Below, one piece after another: positions 9,232 to 18,882 of a stretch of DNA of 64,000 nucleotides (position 1 is the stretch's first letter; each line of letters opens with the position of its first letter). The notes under the pieces are model-generated. The model was not told where the DNA came from. It worked only from the letters and a program-made list of their open reading frames with translations, and searched no databases. Source of the DNA: an uncultured Bacillaceae bacterium (lineage in GTDB: Bacteria > Bacillota > Bacilli > Bacillales > Caldibacillaceae); assembly GCA_937934645.1 (NCBI GenBank), contig CALGYZ010000071.1, forward strand, positions 1 through 64,000, in the 5' to 3' direction. Position numbers and translations under genes: made by a program.

Positions 9232-9315
9232 TTTATCTTTGACAAACCGGAATGTTCAAATAGAAACGGGTTAACGTTTAAAAATACGGGATGCAGGTTT
9301 TTCTTTTTTCTTCAT

Positions 9316-9366
9316 AAAAAAAGAGGAAACCCGTAAAGTAGGCAAAACCCTTCTTTACGATTTCCC
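9316..9366 (-). terminator. Terminator of the mce-yqjD operon
   Basis: GGAAA and CGTAAAG (9325-9338) pair with CTTTACG and TTTCC (9353-9365), with small internal bulges. On the minus strand the hairpin is followed by a run of T (complement of 9316-9322). Confidence 0.8.
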
Positions 9367-9379
9367 CTTTTCTGAAAAA

Positions 9380-10936
9380 TCACAGCGGAATATTACCATG
9401 TTTCTTTTTCGGCCGGTCTTCTTTTTTGTTCCGCAACATTTCCAAAGCCTGGATTAACTTAATCCGGGTCTCCCGCGGATCAATCACGTCGTCAACCATT
9501 CCCATTTTAGCAGCAACATAAGGATTGGCAAATTTCTCTTTATATTCCTGGATCTTTTGTTGACGGGTCTCTTCCGGATTCGGGCTGTTCTGGATATCTT
9601 TGGCATAAATGATATTAGCAGCTCCCTCCGGACCCATGACGGCAATTTCCGCATTCGGCCAGGCGAATACCAGGTCCGCACCAATGGATTTACTGTTTAA
9701 TGCCACATAAGCCCCGCCGTAAGCCTTCCGGGTGATGACCGTGATTTTCGGTACCGTTGCCTCAGAATATGCGTATAAAATTTTCGCACCGTGCCGGATA
9801 ATGCCGCCATGCTCTTGTTTAACACCCGGAAAAAATCCGGTAACATCTTCAAATGTGATAAGCGGTATATTGAAAGAATCACAGAAACGGATAAACCGGG
9901 CAGCTTTATCGGAAGAATCAATATCGAGACCGCCAGCTAAAAATTTTGGCTGATTACAAACCAGTCCTACCGTTTCCCCTTTGATCCGTCCGAAACCAAC
10001 AACAATATTTTTGGCAAAATCTTTATGCACTTCAAAGAAGGAATCTTTATCAACAACTTGTTCTATCACTTTCTTCATATCATATGGACGGATATTATCA
10101 ACCGGAACGATTTCAATCAGTTCCGGACGGTAGTCGTCACCTGAGTCATCCGCTTCCACCCGCGGAGGTTTCTGTTCATTGTTGTCCGGCAGATAAGAGA
10201 GTAAAGTCCGGACCATTTGCAATGCATCTTCTTCATTTTTTGCCCGGAAATGACTGTTGCCGCTGACAGAGCAGTGTACCCGTGCACCGCCCAAGTCTTC
10301 CGTTGTAATTTTCTCACCGGTTACTGTTTCGATGACTTTCGGTCCTGTAATAAACATTTGACTTGTTTTTTCAACCATAATCACAAAATCGGTAATGGCC
10401 GGTGAATATACGGCACCGCCGGCACAAGGTCCCATGATGACCGAGATTTGGGGAACAACGCCGGAATAAATCGCATTCCGGTAGAAAATGTGGCCATAGC
10501 CGTCTAGGGAAACGACCCCTTCCTGGATACGGGCGCCGCCGGAGTCATTTAAGCCGATGATCGGAACACCGTTTTTAGCAGCCAAATCCATAATATTGGC
10601 AATTTTCATCGCATGCATTTCTCCTAATGCACCGCCAAAAACGGTAAAATCCTGGGAAAATATGTATACGGGGCGGCCATTAATTTTTGCATATCCGGTT
10701 ACTACACCATCACCGGGTCCGGGCGGCAAATCCGGGGAACGATGTTCCACAAATGGATTTAATTCGACAAAAGAACCTTCATCGACAAGCATATCAATGC
10801 GTTCCCGGGCGGTCATCTTTCCTTTTGCATGTTGTTTTTCAATCCGTTCTTCCCCGCCGCCGAGTTCGATTTCACTTTTTTTATCGTATAATTCATGAAT
10901 TTTATCTAACATATCCGGTTTCTTCAAATCAATCAT
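9380..10936 (-). CDS. yqjD: Acyl-CoA carboxylase carboxyltransferase subunit (propionyl-CoA carboxylase beta type)
   Basis: Biotin-dependent carboxyltransferase of 518 residues with two crotonase-like halves. The acyl-CoA oxyanion glycines GGARIQEG and GAGGAVY-type segments are in the N half, and GGAYVALNSKSIGAD with MGPEGAANIIY in the C half. In this setting it most likely transfers carboxyl groups to propionyl-CoA to form (S)-methylmalonyl-CoA. GGGGAGAGGG lies directly upstream of the ATG. It follows the epimerase gene by 39 bases. No dedicated biotin carboxylase or biotin carrier is beside it, so it must use accBC in this window or subunits elsewhere. Confidence 0.9.
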   Translation of the reverse strand: MIDLKKPDMLDKIHELYDKKSEIELGGGEERIEKQHAKGKMTARERIDMLVDEGSFVELNPFVEHRSPDLPPGPGDGVVTGYAKINGRPVYIFSQDFTVFGGALGEMHAMKIANIMDLAAKNGVPIIGLNDSGGARIQEGVVSLDGYGHIFYRNAIYSGVVPQISVIMGPCAGGAVYSPAITDFVIMVEKTSQMFITGPKVIETVTGEKITTEDLGGARVHCSVSGNSHFRAKNEEDALQMVRTLLSYLPDNNEQKPPRVEADDSGDDYRPELIEIVPVDNIRPYDMKKVIEQVVDKDSFFEVHKDFAKNIVVGFGRIKGETVGLVCNQPKFLAGGLDIDSSDKAARFIRFCDSFNIPLITFEDVTGFFPGVKQEHGGIIRHGAKILYAYSEATVPKITVITRKAYGGAYVALNSKSIGADLVFAWPNAEIAVMGPEGAANIIYAKDIQNSPNPEETRQQKIQEYKEKFANPYVAAKMGMVDDVIDPRETRIKLIQALEMLRNKKEDRPKKKHGNIPL

Positions 10937-10975
10937 ATTCCCTCTCCCCTTTGTCCTACTATGATGGTTATATAA

Positions 10976-11377
10976 TTAGACCTGTTTCTGGCATAATTCA
11001 TAAAGCACACCGTATGAAGACTTCGGATGAATAAAAGCAACCAATGCCCCACCGGCACCGGTACGCGGCTTTTCATCAATTAATCTCATTCCCTTTTCTG
11101 CCAGTCTCTTTAAATCTCCTTCGATATCATCTGTCTGAAAAGCAATATGATGGATACCTTCCCCTCTTTTATCAATAAACTTCTGAATCGGACTGTCTGC
11201 GCCTGCCGGTTCTAGCAGTTCAATTTTTGTATTATTGACATCAATAAAAGCCACTTTTACTTTTTGGGATTCAACGATCTCCGTCTGTGTATGGCTGAAT
11301 GGAAAAATCCCGGTATAAAGAGACAATGCCTTTTCAATGGATTGAACCGCAATCCCGATATGGTCAATTTTTTTCAT
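10976..11377 (-). CDS. mce: Methylmalonyl-CoA epimerase
   Basis: VOC-superfamily metalloenzyme of 133 residues that interconverts (S)- and (R)-methylmalonyl-CoA, feeding the B12-dependent mutase. Seen motifs are IDHIGIAVQSIEKAL at the N-terminus (first metal histidine), KIELLEP, GIHHIAFQTDDI (second histidine) and a C-terminal YGVLYELCQ with the metal glutamate. ATG at 11377 has AAAGGAGG upstream; the frame is open 29 codons further without supporting signals. It is the first gene of the mce-yqjD pair. Confidence 0.93.
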   Translation of the reverse strand: MKKIDHIGIAVQSIEKALSLYTGIFPFSHTQTEIVESQKVKVAFIDVNNTKIELLEPAGADSPIQKFIDKRGEGIHHIAFQTDDIEGDLKRLAEKGMRLIDEKPRTGAGGALVAFIHPKSSYGVLYELCQKQV

Positions 11378-11636
11378 ATCATTTCCTCCTTTATTCCGCT
11401 GCCGACCCCTTTCTGTTATTGTACAATTTTTTCTGTTATACAACATATTTATATCATATACCATACTATTATTTTTTTCATCTATTTATTTGAAAATATG
11501 ATTAAATTTATTATTTTTGAATATTTTGTTTCCTATACCACCTTCCATCTTGACAATCCATAAACAACTTGTCCCGGCGGCAGGCAACCGGTAAAATAAG
11601 AATGACAGATACAGATACGGAGGTAAAAAAATCAGT

Positions 11637-11732
11637 ATGGGTAACAGGAAACTAAGAAGGCTTGTAATCTATTTAATGATTTTTGCCATGGTCGCTACTA
11701 CGCTTTTCACCGGACTGGCAATGTTCTTTTAA
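11637..11732 (+). CDS. prli42: Membrane miniprotein, Prli42-like (stressosome-associated)
   Basis: A 31-codon gene. The product has a basic N-terminus (MGNRKLRRL) followed by one hydrophobic helix of about 20 residues containing the string MIFAMVATTLFTGL. Length, charge pattern and helix resemble Prli42, the 31-residue miniprotein that anchors the stressosome to the membrane in Listeria and is widespread in Bacillaceae. GGAGG is at 11619-11623, 13 bases before ATG, slightly long. A terminator follows directly, which supports an independent gene. The assignment rests on recalled family features. It is on the plus strand among minus-strand genes. Confidence 0.7.
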   Translation: MGNRKLRRLVIYLMIFAMVATTLFTGLAMFF

Positions 11733-11734
11733 TG

Positions 11735-11774
11735 AAAAAGGGAATTCCCCAGTTACGGAATTGCCCTTTTTTCT
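11735..11774 (+). terminator. Bidirectional terminator after the miniprotein gene
   Basis: AAAAAGGG-AATTCC pairs with GGAATT-G-CCCTTTTTT across the loop CCAGTTAC. It ends the miniprotein transcript, and its right arm overlaps the end of the convergent L,D-transpeptidase gene. Confidence 0.8.
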
Positions 11775-12265
11775 TTTGCGATTTGTTCGAAGCTTTTCTG
11801 CTCACTCGTAATAAATACTTTTGTTCCCAGCGGAACTTTGTCATATAGCTCTTCTACATCTTTATTATTGAGCCGGATGCAGCCCTGGGAAATATATAAC
11901 CCGATCGACCAGGGGGCATTTGTTCCGTGAATCCCGTATACCCTCCCGTCTGTATTCAATGCGTTAAATCCGATCCATCGGCTGCCGAGGGGATTATCCG
12001 GTGATCCTCCCCGGATATTTTTTTTGCGGTAATATGGGTTTACTGCCTTTACTGTAACCGTAAACATTCCCTCGGGCGTTAAATCTTCCGCTTTTCCGGT
12101 TGCTGCTTTATATACCGCTTGAATTTCTCCGTCATCTACGAAAGCAATTTCATTCGTTCTTTTATTGACAATAATGAACGGATCACCCGGAAGCGGGTTC
12201 GGACCGAGGGGCCAGAGCGGCGAAACGGTCATAAAAGCGAACAAAAACGCAAACAGCTTTTGCAT
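11753..12265 (-). CDS. L,D-transpeptidase (YkuD domain), secreted
   Basis: A 170-residue protein with a signal peptide (hydrophobic stretch KLFAFLFAFMTVSPLWPLG) followed by a YkuD catalytic domain that would cross-link or modify peptidoglycan. The catalytic signature is present as IHGT near residue 112 and SQGCIRLNN near 127-135, with the nucleophilic cysteine. The usual form is S-H-G-C, so Gln replaces His. There is no LysM domain. Start is uncertain between GTG 12274 and ATG 12265; I prefer ATG with GGTGG upstream. It lies 76 bases after meaB and could be read from that operon. Confidence 0.85.
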   Translation of the reverse strand: MQKLFAFLFAFMTVSPLWPLGPNPLPGDPFIIVNKRTNEIAFVDDGEIQAVYKAATGKAEDLTPEGMFTVTVKAVNPYYRKKNIRGGSPDNPLGSRWIGFNALNTDGRVYGIHGTNAPWSIGLYISQGCIRLNNKDVEELYDKVPLGTKVFITSEQKSFEQIAKEKRAIP

Positions 12266-12341
12266 GACAACCACCAGCCTTTTAGTTTTATTTTGCTCAA
12301 AGGCCGGCGGTTTTATTTATCTGCTGAAAAGACGGTTATGT

Positions 12342-13394
12342 TTAAATAAAATTTGCTCTCGCATTACTTTTTCCTTTTCCGTTCAAATAAAGGCCCATCA
12401 ATTGTTCAACAGCTGCAGAAACAGGTATTTTTTCATCCCTGACATCTTGCATAATATCCGGCAACGTATTTTGAACCGCTTCATTTTGGAAAAAGGATTG
12501 TTCCAGCCTTTCCATAATGGACATTTGCAGCCAGTCCGTTGCTTGTTTTTTTCTCCTTTCATAAAACACCCCTGATTTTTTTGTCGTTTCCACAAATTGT
12601 TGTACAACATCCCAAATTTCCAAAATCCCTTCGCCGGTCAGTGACGAGCAGGCGTAAGCCTTGGTACGCCATCCTTCTGTTACGGGTTTCAATAAACGTA
12701 AAATTTGATTATATTCATTTCTTGTCTTCAAGGCTTTTTCTTTATTTTGTCCGTCGGCTTTCGTAACGATGATGGCATCAGTAAGCTCCATAATTCCTTT
12801 CTTAATGCCCTGGAGCTCATCCCCTGCACCTGTAATAGCAAGAAGAAGAAACATATCGACCATTGTCCGGACGGCTGTTTCACTTTGTCCTACACCAACC
12901 GTTTCAACAAGGATGACATCAAATCCTGCCGCTTCGCAAAGAAGAATGCTTTCTCTCGTTTTCCGGTGGACACCGCCTAATGTCCCACCGGAAGGGGACG
13001 GCCGAATATATGCATTCGGTTCCCGCGACAAATGTTCCATTCTCGTCTTGTCCCCCAAAATACTGCCCTGGGACATAACGGAAGACGGATCGATGGCGAG
13101 AACGGCAACTTTTTTACCCATTTTGCAAAGTTCCGTTCCGAATTTATCAATAAAAGTACTTTTTCCGGCGCCGGGAACACCGGTTATGCCGATCCGGACC
13201 GACCGTCCGGAATAAGGCATAATTTCTTTTAATATTTGCTGCCCGGTTTGAAAATGATCCGGATGATTGCTTTCAATAATGGTAATGGCTTTGGCCAAAA
13301 CGGCACGGTTGCCCTTTTTTATACCGTCAACGTAGTATGAAACCGGTGGTGAATTTTTCTTCCTCCTGTATCGCCGGGTTTTACTTAGTGTCAT
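12342..13394 (-). CDS. meaB: Methylmalonyl-CoA mutase-associated GTPase MeaB
   Basis: G3E-family P-loop GTPase (ArgK/MeaB) of 350 residues. It gates adenosylcobalamin loading and protects methylmalonyl-CoA mutase from inactivation. The Walker A motif GVPGAGKST is at 72-80, followed by the DPSS switch, VETVGVGQSE and the base-recognition TKADGQNK. It starts three bases after the mutB stop, so it is translationally linked with the mutase. An arginine/lysine-rich N-terminus (KTRRYRRKK) precedes the domain. Confidence 0.94.
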   Translation of the reverse strand: MTLSKTRRYRRKKNSPPVSYYVDGIKKGNRAVLAKAITIIESNHPDHFQTGQQILKEIMPYSGRSVRIGITGVPGAGKSTFIDKFGTELCKMGKKVAVLAIDPSSVMSQGSILGDKTRMEHLSREPNAYIRPSPSGGTLGGVHRKTRESILLCEAAGFDVILVETVGVGQSETAVRTMVDMFLLLAITGAGDELQGIKKGIMELTDAIIVTKADGQNKEKALKTRNEYNQILRLLKPVTEGWRTKAYACSSLTGEGILEIWDVVQQFVETTKKSGVFYERRKKQATDWLQMSIMERLEQSFFQNEAVQNTLPDIMQDVRDEKIPVSAAVEQLMGLYLNGKGKSNARANFI

Positions 13395-13397
13395 GGA

Positions 13398-15542
13398 TCA
13401 CACTTCCTCATATCCGAGCTTTTTGTAAATTTCTTCAAGAACAATTTTTGCAGCTTCTGGGATGTTCGTACCGGGGCCGAAAATTGCCGCTGCGCCGTGC
13501 TCTTTTAAAAACGGATAATCTTTCGGGGGAATCACTCCGCCGATAATAACGACAATATCTTCCCTGCCCAGCTTTTTCAATTCATCCACCAGCTGCGGCA
13601 AAAATGTTTTATGTCCTGCCGCCAGTGAACTCATACCGACAACGTGTACATCATTTTCGACTGCCTGACGGGCTGTTTCTTCCGGTGTTTGGAACAACGG
13701 ACCAATATCAACGTCAAAGCCCATGTCAGCAAAAGCGGTGGAAATTACTTTCGCGCCGCGGTCATGGCCATCCTGGCCGATTTTTGCCATAAGCATGCGC
13801 GGTCTTCTTCCCTCCAGTTCATAAAACTCATCGGTCAGGGCTTTAACTTCTTTAATGTCATCCTTCTTTTCATACGTACTGCTGTATACACCACTGACAG
13901 AGCGGATCGTTGCCTGGTGTCTGCCGCAGGCTGCTTCAATAGCGTCGGAAATTTCGCCCAATGTGGCACGATGCCGGGCAGCTTCAACAGATAATTCAAG
14001 CAAATTGCCTTTACCGGTTTTGGCTGCTTCAGTCAGCGCATCCAAGGACCGCTTGACGGCTTCGCTGTCCCGTCTCTCCTTCAACTCTTTCAATCTTTGA
14101 ATTTGTTTCTCCCTGACAGCTGTATTGTCAATATCTAAAATTTCGATCTCTTCATCGCTTTCCGGTCTGTATTCATTCACGCCGATAATTTTTTCTTTAC
14201 CCGAGTCAATCATTGCCTGTCTCTTCGCAGCAGCTTCTTCAATTTTCAACTTCGGCAAACCTTGTTCGATCGCTTTTGTCATACCGCCCAGACTTTCAAT
14301 TTCTTCTATATGCTTCCATGCTTTATCCATTAACTCCTTCGTTAATTTTTCGACATAATAGGAACCGCCCCACGGGTCAACGGTTTTTGTAATATCTGTT
14401 TCCGTTTGCAAGTAAATTTGCGTATTCCGGGCAATCCGTGCGGAGAAATCGGTCGGAAGTGCGATCGCTTCATCCAGGGCATTCGTGTGCAGACTTTGTG
14501 TATGTCCCATCGCTGCTGCATGTGCCTCGATCAAAGTTCGGATCACATTATTAAACGGATCCTGTTCCGTCAGGCTCCAGCCGGATGTTTGCGAATGCGT
14601 GCGCAGTGCCAGTGATTTCGGGTTTTTCGGATTAAATTGCTTCATCAATTTTGCCCAAATAATCCGTGCCGCCCTTAGTTTTGCCACTTCCATAAAATAG
14701 TTCATGCCGATTCCCCAGAAAAAGCTAAGCCGCGGTGCAAAAGAATCAATATCTATTCCTGCCCTCAACCCGGTTCTAACATATTCCAGACCGTCGGCAA
14801 GTGTATAGGCCAATTCAATATCCGCAGGGGCACCGGCTTCCTGCATATGGTAACCCGAAATACTGATGCTGTTAAACTTCGGCATGTATTTTGCCGTGTA
14901 GGCAAAAATATCGGCAATAATGCGCATGGACATTTCCGGCGGATAAATATATGTATTTCTCACCATATATTCTTTTAAAATATCATTTTGTATTGTGCCG
15001 GATAACTTTTCTTTCGGCACACCCTGTTCTTCTGCGGTAACGATATAGAAAGCCATAATCGGCAGGACGGCGCCGTTCATTGTCATCGAGACGGACATTT
15101 GATCAAGCGGAATATTATTAAACAGGATCTTCATATCCAAAATCGAATCAATGGCAACACCGGCCTTTCCTACATCCCCGAGCACCCTTGGGTTGTCGGA
15201 ATCGTAACCGCGGTGTGTGGGCAAATCAAATGCAACGGATAATCCCTTTTGCCCCATTTTTAAATTCCTCAAATAGAAAGCGTTGCTCTCTTCCGCAGTT
15301 GAGAATCCCGCATACTGGCGGATCGTCCACGGACGGTTGACATACATCGTCGGATACGGTCCCCGCATGTAAGGAGGAAAACCGGGATATACGGCAAGCT
15401 TTTCCCCGTCATCAAGATCTTCTTTCGTATAGTAAGATTGAATGATTATATTTTCATAAGTTTCCAGAACCTCTTCCCGTGCAACCGTTTCCTCCGGCTT
15501 TTCACTTTCGAAAAGATTTATAGATTTAAAGTCCGGTCTCAA
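13398..15542 (-). CDS. mutB: Methylmalonyl-CoA mutase large (catalytic) subunit
   Basis: Adenosylcobalamin-dependent mutase of 714 residues that rearranges (R)-methylmalonyl-CoA to succinyl-CoA. It has an N-terminal TIM barrel (RPWTIRQYAGFSTAEESNAF is typical) and a C-terminal cobalamin domain with the DxHxxG motif as GQDGHDRG near residue 590, carrying the lower-axial histidine. The start is TTG, overlapping the mutA stop in TTGA, with GGGAGTGAGG upstream. Coupled to mutA and meaB in one operon. Confidence 0.96.
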   Translation of the reverse strand: MRPDFKSINLFESEKPEETVAREEVLETYENIIIQSYYTKEDLDDGEKLAVYPGFPPYMRGPYPTMYVNRPWTIRQYAGFSTAEESNAFYLRNLKMGQKGLSVAFDLPTHRGYDSDNPRVLGDVGKAGVAIDSILDMKILFNNIPLDQMSVSMTMNGAVLPIMAFYIVTAEEQGVPKEKLSGTIQNDILKEYMVRNTYIYPPEMSMRIIADIFAYTAKYMPKFNSISISGYHMQEAGAPADIELAYTLADGLEYVRTGLRAGIDIDSFAPRLSFFWGIGMNYFMEVAKLRAARIIWAKLMKQFNPKNPKSLALRTHSQTSGWSLTEQDPFNNVIRTLIEAHAAAMGHTQSLHTNALDEAIALPTDFSARIARNTQIYLQTETDITKTVDPWGGSYYVEKLTKELMDKAWKHIEEIESLGGMTKAIEQGLPKLKIEEAAAKRQAMIDSGKEKIIGVNEYRPESDEEIEILDIDNTAVREKQIQRLKELKERRDSEAVKRSLDALTEAAKTGKGNLLELSVEAARHRATLGEISDAIEAACGRHQATIRSVSGVYSSTYEKKDDIKEVKALTDEFYELEGRRPRMLMAKIGQDGHDRGAKVISTAFADMGFDVDIGPLFQTPEETARQAVENDVHVVGMSSLAAGHKTFLPQLVDELKKLGREDIVVIIGGVIPPKDYPFLKEHGAAAIFGPGTNIPEAAKIVLEEIYKKLGYEEV

Positions 15543-17482
15543 TTGTCCTCACTCCCTATCATTTCTTTCAGCAGTGAATTGAGAAATTCAGCCTGATTCA
15601 TCCGGCTATGAATGAAGGATTTGATCCCGGCTTCTTCATAGCGTTTTTTCAATTCACTGTTTTTCAGCCCTGAAAGCATGACCGGTTTTTTAGCAGCTTG
15701 AACGGCTTCTTTTATATTTTCATACTCATTTTCCAATTCAGCATCCGTACCACATATGCAGTAATAACTGTCAGGGTTGCTTTTTACCGTCTCGGCAACC
15801 GGCTGATTTTCAATGATCTCCGTACGTATACCCCCGCTGAGTAAAAAGTCGGAAACAAAATCGGTAACCGGTTTAAATGTTTTATATTCTCCGAGACCGA
15901 TCAAGGTCACTTTCAGCGGTTTGCCGGTTTTTTCTTCGTGTAATGCTGCTTTATATCTTAATTCTTCGTAATAAATGCTTAACCGGATTGGTTTTACCGG
16001 TTCTATGGCACTGTTGCCACTATGTTTAACAAGAAAACGGCTGACGGATGCCCCGTTCTGTATCCGTTTCTTTATTTCATCCATCTGCATAACGGAAAGC
16101 TTGTATGCAGACGAAGCTTCTTCCTGCTGTCGGCTTGACAATTCAATTTTTTCATTTGTATCAACATACCTGTTTGTCCCGATTAGCGGCATTTTCCGGC
16201 GGTAAAAGTCCGTTAACCTTTTTTTGCGTACCTCAGTAATTTCTTTCTGGACGTCACCGCGTTTCAAGGCCTGTAGCAGTCCGCCCCCGTCTTCCATTTT
16301 TAAAAATAATGCCCAGGCTTTTTCTATAAGCTGCTTTGTCAGCGATTCCACAAAATACGAACCGCCGGCCGGATCGGTGACTGCTGACAGCTTGGCTTCT
16401 TTATTCAATAAATGATGGACATTTCTGCTGAGACGTGCTCCCAGTTCGCTTTCTTTTTCGGTTACGCTATCATACGGATCCACCCTTAATGCCTGGACTT
16501 GGCCGATGACTGCCGCAAATGCTTCTCCTCCAAGCCGGAGCATATTTGTGTACGGATCAAGCTTTGACTTATTGATCGCGGTAGTCCTGGCCAAAATATC
16601 CATCTGCCGGTACTTTTCCGGGATTTGGTAGGCTTCACCGATTTTGGACCATAAATATCTTGCCGCCCGCAATTTGGCAATTTCCATAAAGAATTCGGAA
16701 CTGACAGTCAATCCGAACACAATTTTTGAAAATATTTCTTCTAGCTTTATTCCCTTTTGTCTCAGTTTTTCTATGTATTCAACGGCTGCGGAAAGAGATA
16801 TTGCCAATTGTTGCACCGCATTGGCGCCGGCTTCCCCGTACATCATTCCGTCCACATAAACCGTTTTTATATTCGGAAAAGCATCCGCCGTATTTTTTAT
16901 ATGGTCACACCATAGTGAAAAAAATGATTCAGATTCTGTTTCGGAATACCCGTTTTCCATAATGACGGAAAGCGGATCAATACCGATAAAACCCGAAAGA
17001 TCTTCAGGCTTGTACCGGTCTTTAATCCATTCCGATAACATGACGGTAAACGGAATGACTTCTTCTTTACCGTCAATGTACAGAGGCAATCCGGCAAGAT
17101 CAATTCCGTTAAACAGCCTGTCAAATTGCCGGACGCTTAATCCGGACAGAATTTGAAAAGATATTGTGTTTTGCCCGTTGTCCAAGGCGGTTTTCAGTTT
17201 TTTATTGATTTCATCTATCGTATCCCCTTTAATGGTCTGGGCGATTTTCCATCCTGAATTTATTTGTTCAAGCGGATAATACCGTTCCGTATTCGAATCC
17301 AGGTCGGCATCGGTATATAACGGCTTTACCGTAATATTTTCATATGTTTCTGAATAATAGTCGCTGACCGTATTCCCTTTCAATACACGGTTGCTTTTTT
17401 CCACCCATTGTTCATATGTAACTTCAGGGAACTCTGTGCCGATCATTTTTTGTACATGTTCGGCCGCTTTCACTTCTTTCAA
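15539..17482 (-). CDS. mutA: Methylmalonyl-CoA mutase small subunit
   Basis: Non-catalytic partner of MutB, 647 residues, with the same barrel-plus-Rossmann architecture. The C-terminal cobalamin-like domain lacks the DxHxxG motif, as expected for the small subunit. TTG at 17482 is the start, with GGGGG eight bases upstream. It is the first gene of mutA-mutB-meaB and is separated from the upstream bkd operon by a terminator. Confidence 0.93.
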   Translation of the reverse strand: MKEVKAAEHVQKMIGTEFPEVTYEQWVEKSNRVLKGNTVSDYYSETYENITVKPLYTDADLDSNTERYYPLEQINSGWKIAQTIKGDTIDEINKKLKTALDNGQNTISFQILSGLSVRQFDRLFNGIDLAGLPLYIDGKEEVIPFTVMLSEWIKDRYKPEDLSGFIGIDPLSVIMENGYSETESESFFSLWCDHIKNTADAFPNIKTVYVDGMMYGEAGANAVQQLAISLSAAVEYIEKLRQKGIKLEEIFSKIVFGLTVSSEFFMEIAKLRAARYLWSKIGEAYQIPEKYRQMDILARTTAINKSKLDPYTNMLRLGGEAFAAVIGQVQALRVDPYDSVTEKESELGARLSRNVHHLLNKEAKLSAVTDPAGGSYFVESLTKQLIEKAWALFLKMEDGGGLLQALKRGDVQKEITEVRKKRLTDFYRRKMPLIGTNRYVDTNEKIELSSRQQEEASSAYKLSVMQMDEIKKRIQNGASVSRFLVKHSGNSAIEPVKPIRLSIYYEELRYKAALHEEKTGKPLKVTLIGLGEYKTFKPVTDFVSDFLLSGGIRTEIIENQPVAETVKSNPDSYYCICGTDAELENEYENIKEAVQAAKKPVMLSGLKNSELKKRYEEAGIKSFIHSRMNQAEFLNSLLKEMIGSEDN

Positions 17483-17532
17483 AATTATTCCCCCTTATTT
17501 GAAAATTTTATTTATTAACATTATTTTAGTTA

Positions 17533-17561
17533 TAAAAAAAGCCAATTGCAAAGCAATTGAC
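17533..17561 (-). terminator. Terminator at the end of the bkd operon
   Basis: CAATTGC (17543-17549) and GCAATTG (17553-17559) flank AAA, with an outer G-C pair; on the minus strand the hairpin is followed by TTTTTTT. It separates bkdB from mutA, so mutA needs its own promoter or readthrough. Confidence 0.85.
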
Positions 17562-17623
17562 ATAACTAATGAAAATGTTTTACTTTTTGCGGAAATACCG
17601 GAATAAAATATGAAGTTTTGATT

Positions 17624-18862
17624 TTAATATATATTTGTCTGTTCCTCATTCATATTTTCCAGAATTTCCTTAACCCGGGTCAAAAATCTTCCTGCAATCA
17701 GTCCGTCCAATACCCGGTGGTCTATTGAAAGACACAGGTTTACCATGTCCCTGATCGCAATACTATTGTTAATAATAACTGGCCTTTTTACAATTTTTTC
17801 TACCTGTAAAATGGCGGCCTGGGGATAATTGATAATTCCCATCGATTGGATCGAACCAAAGGCACCGGTATTATTGACCGTAAACGTTCCTCCCCGTACA
17901 TTTTCCGGTTCCAATGTTCCCGTCCGGGCCTTTTTTGCCAATTCATAGATATCCCGAGCGATTCCTTTAATTGACTTTTCATCGGCATGTTTAATGACCG
18001 GGACAAATAAAGCATCCTCGGTTGCTACGGCGATCGACAGATGGATATCTTTTTTACAAACAATTTTGTCCTCTTCCCAGGTTGCATTTAATTCAGGGAA
18101 CTCTTTCAACCCCTGGGCAACGGCTTTTACAAAAAAGGCAAAATACGTAATCGGATATCCTTCCTTGGCTTTAAACTTTTCTTTTATAGCGTCACGCAAT
18201 CTTACGAGGTCTGTCACATCTGCTTCCACCGTCATCCATGCATGGGGAATTTCCCGCTTTGAACGGACCATGTTTTCCGCTATGGTCTTCCGGATACCCG
18301 TCACCGGAATTTCTACCATTCCACTGTCTGCGGATACGGTATGAATGGTTTTTTGCTCCATCTTGTGTTGTTCTTGACCGATTACACGGACTTCATCAAT
18401 GGATGTTTTATTGGATTCAATAAATTTCAGCACATCTTTCCGGGTAATCCGGCCTCCTCTTCCGGTTCCTTTTACCTTTTTTAAATCAATATTATGCTGT
18501 TCGGCCAGTTTTAGAACTGCCGGTGAATAGCGTTGTTTTAACAGTTTTGTTTTATTATCTTCCGCCGTTTTCCGACGGATTTTATCCGTTTCTTTTTCCA
18601 TTTTGCCGCCCGCGGGCTCTTCTTCGGTTTCCAACGTGCATATTACGGCATCAACCGGCAATGTTTCCCCTTCTTTTGCCACGATTTCTTTAATAATTCC
18701 CCGGTATGCGGAGGGAATTTCCGCTGTTACTTTATCCGTCAATACTTCGGCAACCGGCTCGTATTTATTCACAAAATCTCCGGGGGAAACAAGCCATTTT
18801 GTTATCGTTCCCTCGGTTACACTTTCCCCCAGTTTTGGCATTCTTAATTCTTGTATTGCCAT
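17624..18862 (-). CDS. bkdB: Branched-chain 2-oxoacid dehydrogenase E2 (lipoamide acyltransferase)
   Basis: Core component of the branched-chain oxoacid dehydrogenase complex, 412 residues. The N-terminal lipoyl domain has the lipoylated Lys44 in LTDKVTAEIPS. A linker leads to a peripheral subunit-binding domain at about 110-147 (RYSPAVLKLAEQHNIDL with GTGRGGRITRKDV). The acyltransferase domain ends with the catalytic SIDHRVLDG (His382, Asp386). It transfers isobutyryl, isovaleryl or 2-methylbutyryl groups to CoA. Last gene of bcd-lpdV-bkdAA-bkdAB-bkdB. Confidence 0.95.
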   Translation of the reverse strand: MAIQELRMPKLGESVTEGTITKWLVSPGDFVNKYEPVAEVLTDKVTAEIPSAYRGIIKEIVAKEGETLPVDAVICTLETEEEPAGGKMEKETDKIRRKTAEDNKTKLLKQRYSPAVLKLAEQHNIDLKKVKGTGRGGRITRKDVLKFIESNKTSIDEVRVIGQEQHKMEQKTIHTVSADSGMVEIPVTGIRKTIAENMVRSKREIPHAWMTVEADVTDLVRLRDAIKEKFKAKEGYPITYFAFFVKAVAQGLKEFPELNATWEEDKIVCKKDIHLSIAVATEDALFVPVIKHADEKSIKGIARDIYELAKKARTGTLEPENVRGGTFTVNNTGAFGSIQSMGIINYPQAAILQVEKIVKRPVIINNSIAIRDMVNLCLSIDHRVLDGLIAGRFLTRVKEILENMNEEQTNIY

Positions 18863-18882
18863 ACATTCACCACCCCTGTCCG

